Assembly (NCBI RefSeq): GCF_000568405.1
Contig: NZ_ARZY01000002.1
Location: 124,001-188,000, forward strand
Source: Catenovulum agarivorans DS-2
Lineage (GTDB): Bacteria; Pseudomonadota; Gammaproteobacteria; Enterobacterales; Alteromonadaceae
Reading direction: 5' to 3'
DNA length: 64,000 nt
Shown: piece after piece, positions 9,171 through 16,982 of the stretch
Layout of the letters: the number at the start of each line of letters is the position of its first letter
Position numbering within the stretch: position 1 is the first letter of the stretch
Notes under the pieces: generated by a model
What the model was told of the DNA's origin: nothing
What the model saw: the letters and a program-made list of their open reading frames with translations, nothing else
The model's database searches: none
Position numbers and translations under genes: made by a program

Positions 9171-10661
9171 ATGCAAAATAAAGTTCAGTGTATCAAGCAT
9201 CAATGGGTTGTTGGTGAGGGTAGAGCGTTTGAGAAAACCGACCCTACCAAAGGGCAGCAGGTTTGGTATGGCGCTGCTGCCAGTGCCGAGCAAGTCGACC
9301 AAGCTGTGGCCGCAGCGCAACAGCAACTGCGTTCCTGGATGCAAACCCAATTTAAACAGCGGTTGAATATTTGCCGTCAATTCGCCACGTTAGTTGGCGA
9401 GTATAAAACCATTCTCGCGCATACAATTTCATCCGAAACAGGTAAACCCATTTGGGAGGCTGAAACCGAAGTCGCGGCGGTTATCGGTAAAATCGAAATA
9501 TCTCGCAGAGCTTATCACCAGCGAACAGGCAATTCGCGTCAGCAAATTGGAGCAAATCAAGCCAGCTTAACCCACAAAGCTCGAGGCGTGTGTGCTGTGC
9601 TGGGGCCGTTTAATTTTCCTGCGCATTTACCTAATGGTCATATAGTGCCAGCACTTTTGGCGGGTAATACCATAGTTTTTAAACCCAGCGAGCAAGCACC
9701 CAAAACGGCTGATTTAATGCTGCGATTATGGATTAAAGCGGGTTTACCTGCAGGTGTGATTAATTTAGTTCAAGGGGATAAATCTACCAGCCAAACTTTA
9801 GTTCAGCACCCAGATGTTGTTGGGGTATTTTTTACTGGCAGTTCACAAACCGGTATTGCCATTCAGCGTGCTTGTTTAGACTATCCGTACAAGGTGTTAG
9901 CTTTAGAAATGGGCGGCAATAATCCTTTGGTGGTTGATTCTGATGTAGATATTAATGCAGCGGTTTATCACATTATACAATCTGCTTATATCACTGCGGG
10001 GCAAAGGTGCACATGTGCGCGACGCTTGTTACTGCCTTCCGACAATGCTTTTAGCCAGCAATTGATTGATGCCTTGGTCGCGCAACTCAAACAGCTAAAA
10101 GTTGCACATTATGATGCTAAACCAGCAGGGTTTTATGGCTCTGTTGTATCGGTAAATGCGGCAAACCAGTTATTAATGTCGCAGCAAAATTTAGTCAATG
10201 CTGGCGCTAAACAGTTATTAACTATGCAACATATTGAGCCTGAAACGGGATTGTTGTCGCCTGGTTTATTAGATGTGAGTCAAGTGTCATCTGCTGATAT
10301 GCCAGATGAAGAAGACTTTGGCCCACTGTTAAAGGTGCAATTTTACCAAGATTTTGACCATGCAATTCAGTTGGCTAATCAAACTCGCTACGGTTTGTCT
10401 GCGGGTTTATTATCTAATGATTCACGTAAGTTTAAGTTGTTTTTGCAATTGAGTCGGGCGGGAATCGTTAACTGGAATTTACCAACGACAGGGGCCAGCG
10501 GTAGTGCGCCATTTGGCGGTGTTGGCTTAAGTGGTAACGCTCGGCCTAGTGCGTTTTATGCAGCAGATTATTGTGCGTATCCAGTCGCGAGTATGCAGGC
10601 AAAACAATTAGTTTTACCTGCACAATTACCACAAGGGTACAAACAAATTAACCTTAGTTAA
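9171..10661 (+). CDS. astD: N-succinylglutamate 5-semialdehyde dehydrogenase
   Basis: This 496-residue NAD-dependent aldehyde dehydrogenase oxidises succinylglutamate semialdehyde to succinylglutamate. It shows GPFNFPAHLPNGH, the cofactor loop FFTGSSQTG, the general-base glutamate in LEMGGNNP, the catalytic cysteine in AGQRCTCARR, and the late FGPLLKVQ motif. The AstD assignment over other ALDHs rests on the GPFNFPAHLPNGHI phrase and the adjacent astA. GGAGGT precedes the ATG. The stop overlaps the stop of the next, convergent gene by 4 bp, leaving no room for an intrinsic terminator. Confidence 0.88.
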   Translation: MQNKVQCIKHQWVVGEGRAFEKTDPTKGQQVWYGAAASAEQVDQAVAAAQQQLRSWMQTQFKQRLNICRQFATLVGEYKTILAHTISSETGKPIWEAETEVAAVIGKIEISRRAYHQRTGNSRQQIGANQASLTHKARGVCAVLGPFNFPAHLPNGHIVPALLAGNTIVFKPSEQAPKTADLMLRLWIKAGLPAGVINLVQGDKSTSQTLVQHPDVVGVFFTGSSQTGIAIQRACLDYPYKVLALEMGGNNPLVVDSDVDINAAVYHIIQSAYITAGQRCTCARRLLLPSDNAFSQQLIDALVAQLKQLKVAHYDAKPAGFYGSVVSVNAANQLLMSQQNLVNAGAKQLLTMQHIEPETGLLSPGLLDVSQVSSADMPDEEDFGPLLKVQFYQDFDHAIQLANQTRYGLSAGLLSNDSRKFKLFLQLSRAGIVNWNLPTTGASGSAPFGGVGLSGNARPSAFYAADYCAYPVASMQAKQLVLPAQLPQGYKQINLS

Positions 10662-11338
10662 TGTTTTTCATCACAACAACTGTCGTGTTGATGGGTGCCA
10701 ACCGCAGTATTGTCAGTGGTGCAGACTGGTTTTTTGTTACCCGTACCCACCAGTTGCGCATTTGCCTCTTTAATCACTTTGCCCGCAGATTGAATTACAA
10801 TCAAAGCGATCACCGCGGCAATAAACCAATCAGGCCAAGCTGAGTTTACAATGGGCACCAGTAATGCAGCTACTATTACACCACAGTTGGCTAATATATC
10901 ATTGCGTGAACAAATCCAGCTAGCGCGCAAGTTTACGTCGCCTTGTCTAAACTGATATAAAATTATAAAGCAGGTTAAATTTACCGCCAGCGCCAGCGCT
11001 GCTATCCAAGTCATAATAAATTCATCGGGCGTTGCTTGAGTATAAATCTTCCAAACAATATGCGCTAACACAAATACACCTAAACTTAACTGCAAGTAAC
11101 CGTTAACCAAAGCCGAGCGCGCTTTTTGTTGCATGCTTTTACCGACAGCGTATAAGCTCAGTGTATACACGACTGCGTCGGCAAGCATATCAAGCGAATC
11201 GGCCATCAGTGAGGTGGAGTTAGCAATCCAGCCGGCAATAAATTCGACAAAAAACATAGTGGCGTTTAACACCAATACAATCCACAATAACTTTCGTTCT
11301 TTTTTGTTCTTCACTTCAGTTGCGCAACAGCCTGACAT
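10658..11338 (-). CDS. Cation diffusion facilitator family transporter
   Basis: The 226-residue protein has the CDF core of about six hydrophobic helices. A metal-binding type motif is in helix 2 (SLMADSLDMLADA) and a second acidic site is in WICSRNDILANCG. Both ends are rich in Cys/His (SGCC near the start; HQHDSCCDEKH at the end), suggesting metal capture. CDF proteins export Zn2+, Co2+ or Cd2+ using the proton gradient. ATG 11338 is preferred to an earlier start because GAGGGG precedes it. It lacks the long cytoplasmic C-terminal domain of YiiP-type members. Confidence 0.75.
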   Translation of the reverse strand: MSGCCATEVKNKKERKLLWIVLVLNATMFFVEFIAGWIANSTSLMADSLDMLADAVVYTLSLYAVGKSMQQKARSALVNGYLQLSLGVFVLAHIVWKIYTQATPDEFIMTWIAALALAVNLTCFIILYQFRQGDVNLRASWICSRNDILANCGVIVAALLVPIVNSAWPDWFIAAVIALIVIQSAGKVIKEANAQLVGTGNKKPVCTTDNTAVGTHQHDSCCDEKH

Positions 11339-11519
11339 CTGCGTCCCCTCTAATTCTCTAATCGGTTTAAGTATACGCTGCATTTGTATGCCTTTAAAGC
11401 GGTTAAAAATAGGGTTATAAAGCTTGTTATAGTTGGTATGATTTTTTATCTTGGGTGTTGAGAATGTTTACATTTGGGTGCTATCTTTGGCCTTTATCTT
11501 TTATTCGTTTAAATACCTT

Positions 11520-11924
11520 ATGCCAACACGTAGACAATTCATTCAAACCAGTGCCGCGACGGCGGTTGTTGCAACATCGCTAGCCAGTTGCACAAAGGAA
11601 AATCAAATGACACTCCCTGAAATTTCGCATACTGTGTTTTTTTGGCTGAAAAATCCACAGTCGCAGCAAGATAAAAACAAGCTGATTGAAGGGCTAAAAA
11701 CGCTTGGTCAAATTGAACAGGTGAAAGCCATTCATATTGGCGTACCTGCAAGCACAAAACAGCGTGATGTTGTGGTTAACAGTTACCAAGTGTCTGAATT
11801 ATTGATGTTTGAAAACGTCGAAGACGAAAAAGCCTATCAATCACATCCTATTCACCAAGCATTTGTTGAAAACTACAGCCACCTTTGGCAAAAAGTAGAA
11901 GTGTACGATTCGGTTGCTGTTTAA
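11520..11924 (+). CDS. Dabb-domain protein with Tat-like lipoprotein signal
   Basis: This 134-residue protein begins MPTRRQFIQTSAATAVVATS with a twin-arginine motif and a lipobox-like SLASC (cysteine near residue 24). The rest resembles a stress-responsive A/B barrel (Dabb): ISHTVFFWLKNP, then VKAIHIGVPA and a C-terminal HPIHQAFVENYSHLW. Such dimeric ferredoxin-like folds have varied or unknown roles. The frame extends upstream to 11451, but the Tat signal marks the start although the ribosome site is weak. A strong terminator follows. Confidence 0.7.
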   Translation: MPTRRQFIQTSAATAVVATSLASCTKENQMTLPEISHTVFFWLKNPQSQQDKNKLIEGLKTLGQIEQVKAIHIGVPASTKQRDVVVNSYQVSELLMFENVEDEKAYQSHPIHQAFVENYSHLWQKVEVYDSVAV

Positions 11925-12020
11925 CAATTGTTATTTTGACCAATCCAAAATAACCATTCTAACGTATTACTTTGTGTAGTTAGTGCATAGCTACACAACA
12001 TGGATTGTGGTTCTGCTTTT

Positions 12021-12047
12021 AGCCTGCTTGATAAGCAGGCTTTTTTT
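12021..12047 (+). terminator. Rho-independent terminator
   Basis: AGCCTGCTT-GAT-AAGCAGGCT is a perfect 9-bp stem with a 3-nt loop followed by a run of seven T. It ends the Dabb gene transcript and separates it from the DUF2256/photolyase pair. Confidence 0.85.
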
Positions 12048-12066
12048 ATGAACGAGTGAGTATTAA

Positions 12067-12216
12067 ATGAATGGTTTTAAAGGTAACAAACAATTCCTGC
12101 CCATTAAAATTTGCCCTGTCTGTTTACAAGAGTTTACCTGGCGAAAAAAGTGGGCGAATAACTGGTTGGTAGTGAAGTATTGTTCTAAACGTTGTCGTAT
12201 TGAGGCTAGGGCATGA
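12067..12216 (+). CDS. DUF2256 zinc-ribbon-like mini-protein
   Basis: A 49-residue protein with the DUF2256 pattern: ICPVC at 16-20, then EFTWRKKWANNW, then VKYCSKRCR (cysteines near 39 and 43). The four cysteines suggest a small zinc site. Its TGA overlaps the ATG of the next gene (ATGA), so translation is probably coupled. DUF2256 genes are often found next to FeS-type photolyase/cryptochrome genes, which fits here, but the role is unknown. Confidence 0.82.
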   Translation: MNGFKGNKQFLPIKICPVCLQEFTWRKKWANNWLVVKYCSKRCRIEARA

Positions 12217-13799
12217 GTCGCTTAAATCTGCCTGCCGACAACAGCACAAAAACAGTGCGGTTAGTATTAGGTGACCAACTAAACGCGAATCACTCTTGGT
12301 ACAAACAAAAAGATCATTCTGTACTGTATGTTATTGCTGAGCTCAAGCAGGAAACAGAATATGTGGTTCATCATGTGCAAAAGGTTTGTGCCTTTTTCGC
12401 CGCGATGGAAAATTTAGCCAGTGCTTTGAATAAGGCTGGGCATAAGGTTTTATATTTAACCTTAGATCAAACCCGCCATTTCACGAACTTAAATCAACTA
12501 ATTACTGATTTAGTTAACCACTATCAATCGGACAAATTTGAGTATCAATTGCCTGACGAATTTAGGTTAAGGCAACAGTTACAGCAGATAGCAAAACAGT
12601 TGCCTTGTGTAACAAGTTGCGCACAAACAGAACATTTTTTTCTAGCAGATGACGAATTAGGCCGCTATTTTACTGCGGGCAAATCGCACCGCATGGAAGC
12701 TTTCTATCGCAAGATGCGTAAACGATTTGCAATCTTAATGGAAGGAGACGAGCCCGTTGGCGGCAAATGGAATTTTGATGCTAACAACCGCAATAAGTTA
12801 AAAGCGCGAGATTTAGCTGATATACCGCAGCCACTGATGTTTGCCAACCCTGTCGCAGATATTCTCGCTAGGCTAAAGCGTCATGAAATTAAAACCTTAG
12901 GTCAGGCGCAAGAACAACTATTGTGGCCGGTAAACCGCCAGCAAGCACTCGAGTTGCTGGAATATTTTTGCCAACAGTGTTTGCCTAAGTTTGGCTATTT
13001 TCAAGATGCGATGACCTGCCAAGCTGACACTTTAATTGATAAAAAACAGTGGAGTTTGTATCACTCTCGCTTATCTTTTGCGTTAAATACTAAAATGCTC
13101 AGCCCACGCTTGGTCATAGACAAGGCGCTGGCAGCTTATAACCACGCAGATATTAGTATTGCACAAATAGAGGGGTTTATTCGTCAAATTTTAGGCTGGC
13201 GTGAATTTGTCCGAGGTGTTTATTGGGCAAATATGCCGAGCTACCAAAATATGAATTTTCTTCAGGCGAATAATCAATTACCCGAGTGGTTTTGGCACGG
13301 GCAAACCAAAATGAACTGCATGCGCCATGCAATTGAGCAATCATTAGAATACGCATACGCGCATCATATTCAAAGGCTGATGGTGACAGGTAACTTTTGT
13401 TTAATCGCTGGTATTCACCCTGACCAAGTTGATGCTTGGTATCTAGGGATTTATATTGATGCCATTGAGTGGGTTGAACTGCCCAATACTCGTGGTATGA
13501 GCCAGTTTGCTGACGGCGGCATAGTGGGTTCAAAAGCGTATGCAGCTAGTGGTAACTATATTAATAAAATGACTGACTACTGCAAAAGTTGTCATTACCA
13601 AGTTAAAGAATCTATTGGTGAAAATGCCTGCCCACTCAACGCCTTATATTGGCATTTTATGTTAACCCATCAACAAAACTTTAGTTCAAACCCGCGCAAT
13701 AAAATGGTTTACGCAAATTGGCATAAAACTGCAGAGGATAAACGCCAGCAAATTATTGCTCGAGCGCAGGCTTTGTTAACCGATTTAAATGATATTTAA
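12213..13799 (+). CDS. FeS-containing bacterial cryptochrome/(6-4) photolyase
   Basis: This 528-residue protein is of the FeS-BCP/CryPro class (deoxyribodipyrimidine photolyase-related). The N-terminal antenna-type domain begins with VRLVLGDQLN; the FAD domain includes GWREFVRGVYW and the C-terminal WHFM region. Four cysteines, C369, C457, C460 and C473, have the same spacing as the [4Fe-4S] ligands of Agrobacterium PhrB as I recall them (350, 438, 441, 454). The protein is therefore expected to bind FAD, a lumazine-type antenna and an Fe-S cluster and to repair UV (6-4) lesions. It is coupled to the DUF2256 gene. Confidence 0.87.
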   Translation: MSRLNLPADNSTKTVRLVLGDQLNANHSWYKQKDHSVLYVIAELKQETEYVVHHVQKVCAFFAAMENLASALNKAGHKVLYLTLDQTRHFTNLNQLITDLVNHYQSDKFEYQLPDEFRLRQQLQQIAKQLPCVTSCAQTEHFFLADDELGRYFTAGKSHRMEAFYRKMRKRFAILMEGDEPVGGKWNFDANNRNKLKARDLADIPQPLMFANPVADILARLKRHEIKTLGQAQEQLLWPVNRQQALELLEYFCQQCLPKFGYFQDAMTCQADTLIDKKQWSLYHSRLSFALNTKMLSPRLVIDKALAAYNHADISIAQIEGFIRQILGWREFVRGVYWANMPSYQNMNFLQANNQLPEWFWHGQTKMNCMRHAIEQSLEYAYAHHIQRLMVTGNFCLIAGIHPDQVDAWYLGIYIDAIEWVELPNTRGMSQFADGGIVGSKAYAASGNYINKMTDYCKSCHYQVKESIGENACPLNALYWHFMLTHQQNFSSNPRNKMVYANWHKTAEDKRQQIIARAQALLTDLNDI

Positions 13800-13823
13800 T
13801 TACTGTATTCATAGGTGGATGTC

Positions 13824-14528
13824 ATGTCATTAACCCCAAAAAACATTGTTGTATTTGGTGCCTCTGGTGCATTAGGTCAGGCGTTTGTTCAACTATTCAA
13901 GACGCATTATCCAGCAGCCCAGGTCTATCCATTTTCAAGGCAAAGCGCTCAATATAGAGTTGATTATGAAAGTGAACAATCTATTGCGAATGCAGCCGAA
14001 ATCGCTGCACAAAATGGCTCGATAGATTTAGTTGTCGTCGCGACAGGTATATTGCACACTGAGGATATTTCCCCAGAAAAATCGCTTAAAAACCTCTCGG
14101 CTGAAAGCTTAACCCAGATTTTTCAGGCAAACACGGTAACGCCTGCTCTGATCGCTAAACATTTTTTACCTAAGCTCAATAAACACCAACCTTCCATCTT
14201 TGCCGTTTTGTCTGCTCGAGTCGGCAGTATTTCTGACAATAGGTTGGGTGGTTGGTATGCGTATAGGGCGTCTAAAGCAGCGCTCAATATGCTCGTTAAA
14301 ACAGCGTCAATTGAAATGGCCCGCACACACAAGCATGCAATGGTATTAGGATTGCACCCGGGTACAGTAGACAGTGTACTTTCTAAGCCTTTTCAAAAAA
14401 ATGTCGCGCCAGAAAAATTATTTTCAGCGCAATTCTCAGTGGAAAAACTTTGGCAAGTGTTGCAGCAGCAAACCCCACACGACAGTGGTAAGTGCCTTGC
14501 TTGGGATGGCCAGCAAATATTACCTTAG
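13824..14528 (+). CDS. Short-chain dehydrogenase/reductase (CsgA-like)
   Basis: This 234-residue SDR has the NAD(P) loop GASGALGQ (about 12-19), a catalytic YxxxK in YRASKAALNM, and the LSARVGSI serine segment before it. Spacing is that of classical SDRs, and the C-terminal HPGTVDSVLSKPFQ resembles C-factor (CsgA)-type enzymes. Substrate unknown. ATG 13824 is chosen over an upstream GTG because AGGTGG (13813-13818) precedes it. It lies 24 bp after the photolyase gene and probably belongs to the same operon. Its 3' end overlaps the LysR gene by 4 bp. Confidence 0.8.
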   Translation: MSLTPKNIVVFGASGALGQAFVQLFKTHYPAAQVYPFSRQSAQYRVDYESEQSIANAAEIAAQNGSIDLVVVATGILHTEDISPEKSLKNLSAESLTQIFQANTVTPALIAKHFLPKLNKHQPSIFAVLSARVGSISDNRLGGWYAYRASKAALNMLVKTASIEMARTHKHAMVLGLHPGTVDSVLSKPFQKNVAPEKLFSAQFSVEKLWQVLQQQTPHDSGKCLAWDGQQILP

Positions 14529-15445
14529 CTTTGAAGTTGCTCTGCAATAAAATAGTGCGACATATTCAAATAAGCTTGACTTATATGTTCGACCAGACGT
14601 TTTATTTTAGTAGGTTGGTGTTTGGTAAATGGGTAGACTGCATAAACGCCCAAGGTTTTGCCGACCAAATTGGGGAATAGTTCGATGAGTTTACCATTTG
14701 AAAGATCAGGGTAAACTAAACACCTAGGTACATAAGCAATACCGTGTCCAGCCATGACAGCTTTACGTAATGCGCTGGCATTATTGGTTGAAAATGCACC
14801 GTCAACATGAACAAAATAATGACCATTATCAGACTTAAACTCCCATTCACTGGCTCCAGTTGTTTGGTAGCTATACCTTAAACAATTATGCTGCTGCAAT
14901 TGTTGTGGTGTTTTGGGCGCACCATACTGTTTTATGTACTGTCGAGAAGTACATACAACCCATTGTGAATCGATAATATGTTTAGCTATTAGGCTAGAGT
15001 CTTCAAGTTTGCCTGTGCGAATAGCCAAGTCATACCTATCATTAATTAAATCAACAAAATGATTATCCATCGACATGTGTATCGACAGTTTGGAGTTTTG
15101 AGCGCAAAACTCAGACACAGCTTGGGCTAGCAACAACTCACCAGAGATGGTTGGTACCGACATTTTTATATGGCCAGTCACTTCTTCACCAATGCCAGTG
15201 ACCGAGTTTAGTGCCTCTGTTGTGGCTTGACTAACCGTTTTGGCTCTGACAGCTAAAATGCTGCCAGCCTCAGTAACTGTGAGTTTGCGAGTGGTTCTGT
15301 ACAAAAGCTGTACACCTAAGTCGGCTTCTAAGCGGGCAATACGTTTGCTTACCACAGAATTGGTTAAATTGTTTTGCTCGGCCGCTTTGCTAAAGCTACC
15401 AAGCTCTACCACTTGAGAGAATAAGATTAAATCGTCAGCTTGCAT
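14525..15445 (-). CDS. LysR-family transcriptional regulator
   Basis: This 306-residue protein starts with a LysR winged helix (LILFSQVVELGSFSKAAEQ, residues 6-24). A linker helix and a periplasmic-binding-like effector domain follow, with the typical GYxxNxxxLxxAVMAGHGIAYVP-type region. It is transcribed divergently from lldD across a 107-bp gap that contains an inverted repeat, so it is the likely regulator of lldD, itself, or both. The inducer is not known. Confidence 0.87.
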   Translation of the reverse strand: MQADDLILFSQVVELGSFSKAAEQNNLTNSVVSKRIARLEADLGVQLLYRTTRKLTVTEAGSILAVRAKTVSQATTEALNSVTGIGEEVTGHIKMSVPTISGELLLAQAVSEFCAQNSKLSIHMSMDNHFVDLINDRYDLAIRTGKLEDSSLIAKHIIDSQWVVCTSRQYIKQYGAPKTPQQLQQHNCLRYSYQTTGASEWEFKSDNGHYFVHVDGAFSTNNASALRKAVMAGHGIAYVPRCLVYPDLSNGKLIELFPNLVGKTLGVYAVYPFTKHQPTKIKRLVEHISQAYLNMSHYFIAEQLQS

Positions 15446-15461
15446 ATTGTGTTATTTTTGG

Positions 15462-15488
15462 AAATAGACTTTTTCATTATTTCTATTT
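15462..15488. promoter_or_regulatory. Inverted repeat between LysR gene and lldD
   Basis: AAATAGA (15462-15468) and TCTATTT (15482-15488) form a perfect 7-bp inverted repeat with a 13-bp spacer in the divergent promoter region. This is a plausible LysR operator, but AT-rich DNA makes chance matches possible. Confidence 0.35.
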
Positions 15489-15552
15489 ATTGGTAAAAGA
15501 TAAAGGGATAAATTAGATTTTATTTTAAACAGTTTGTAATAGGACCAGCTGA

Positions 15553-16683
15553 ATGATTATTTCATCACCTAGTGATTACCGCAAAGCCGCAGAATCTAAG
15601 CTACCACCTTTTTTATTTCATTATATTGATGGTGGCTCGTATCGAGAGCATACATTACAGAAAAACTGCGATGATTTAGCCGACATTGCATTAAAGCAGC
15701 GCGTTTTAAACAATATGTCTAAGCTAGATTTAAGCACAGAAATATTTGGTGAAAAACTCAATTTACCGATTGCTTTAGCCCCGGTAGGATTAACAGGCAT
15801 GTATGCTCGTCGAGGTGAAGTTCAAGCCGCAAAAGCAGCTGACAACAAGGGATTACCTTTTACCATGTCAACTGTGTCTGTTTGTCCAATTGAAGAGGTA
15901 ACTCCTGCGATAAATCGACCTATGTGGTTTCAACTCTATGTATTAAAAGACCGCGGTTTTATGCGTAATGTATTGGAACGTGCAAAGGCAGCAGGCGTGA
16001 CTACCCTGGTATTCACTGTGGATATGCCAGTGCCAGGCGCTCGCTATCGTGATATGCATTCGGGCATGAGTGGGCAATTTGCCGCAGCTCGACGAATTCT
16101 GCAAGCCATGACTCATCCTCAATGGGCGTTTGATGTAGGTTTATTTGGTAAACCGCATGATCTTGGCAACATATCAACATATCGTGGTACCCCGACTAAG
16201 TTAGAGGATTATATTGGTTGGTTAGGTGCTAACTTTGATCCATCTATCTCGTGGAAAGACCTAGAGTGGATCCGTGACTTTTGGGACGGCCCAATGGTTA
16301 TCAAAGGTATTTTAGATGTCGATGATGCCAAAGACGCGGTTAAATTTGGTGCCGATGGAATCATTGTTTCTAATCACGGTGGCCGGCAACTCGATGGCGT
16401 GATGTCATCAGCCAAAGCTTTACCTTTGATTGCCGATGCGGTTAAAGGAGACATCAAACTTATGGTTGATTCGGGTATTCGTTCAGGGCTTGATGTTGTG
16501 CGCATGTTAGCTTTGGGTGCAGACTTAACTTTACTTGGTCGTTCGTTTATTTATGCACTGGCCGCTGATGGTCAAAATGGTGTTGAAAATTTAATCGACC
16601 TGTATGAAAAAGAAATGCGAGTTGCGATGACGCTTACCGGTGCAAAAAATATTCAAGCATTAAACCGAGATTCTCTCATTTAA
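15553..16683 (+). CDS. lldD: L-lactate dehydrogenase (FMN, quinone-linked)
   Basis: This 376-residue FMN-dependent alpha-hydroxy-acid dehydrogenase has [11 protein letters not shown] near the N-terminus and [13 protein letters not shown] as the first FMN strand. The catalytic histidine is in [10 protein letters not shown], and the phosphate-binding [19 protein letters not shown] follows. The family oxidises L-lactate to pyruvate at the inner face of the membrane, passing electrons to quinone. LldD is the best call over other family members by length and motifs. AGGA precedes the ATG; no lldP permease is adjacent. Confidence 0.88.
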   Translation: MIISSPSDYRKAAESKLPPFLFHYIDGGSYREHTLQKNCDDLADIALKQRVLNNMSKLDLSTEIFGEKLNLPIALAPVGLTGMYARRGEVQAAKAADNKGLPFTMSTVSVCPIEEVTPAINRPMWFQLYVLKDRGFMRNVLERAKAAGVTTLVFTVDMPVPGARYRDMHSGMSGQFAAARRILQAMTHPQWAFDVGLFGKPHDLGNISTYRGTPTKLEDYIGWLGANFDPSISWKDLEWIRDFWDGPMVIKGILDVDDAKDAVKFGADGIIVSNHGGRQLDGVMSSAKALPLIADAVKGDIKLMVDSGIRSGLDVVRMLALGADLTLLGRSFIYALAADGQNGVENLIDLYEKEMRVAMTLTGAKNIQALNRDSLI

Positions 16684-16703
16684 CCTCCTTGCTGAATTTT
16701 GTT

Positions 16704-16733
16704 GTTTGCCCACTAAATTTTTGCTGGGCAAAC
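16704..16733 (+). terminator. Terminator hairpin after lldD
   Basis: GTTTGCCCA and TGGGCAAAC form a perfect 9-bp stem around a 12-nt loop, 20 bp after the lldD stop. The following sequence is only moderately T-rich. Confidence 0.55.
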
Positions 16734-16765
16734 GGCTAAATTTTAATTCCCGTCTATACTTAGCG

Positions 16766-16831
16766 TTCCACTTGTGAGAGATATCTCAAAGAATACTGGG
16801 TAATATCTTGAAATAAACCGAGTAAGTGGAA
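16766..16831 (+). repeat. Long inverted repeat in the leader of the GGDEF-EAL gene
   Basis: TTCCACTT (16766-16773) and AAGTGGAA (16824-16831) pair over a 50-nt spacer that itself contains the palindrome GAGATATCTC. It lies about 150 bp before the start codon of the c-di-GMP protein. It does not match the known c-di-GMP riboswitch core as I recall it, so its role is unknown. Confidence 0.3.
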
Positions 16832-16982
16832 TGGTTTCTATCTAACTAATTGATATTTAATTGATATTTTTAATTTCAGCCAGTAAAAGATTAATACAAA
16901 TCAATCTGTGACCCAGTACTCAGCTTCAACTGGTATTTGGGTTAGTATAGCCCAATACGTTTAAATCGACACGGGGGTGCTT

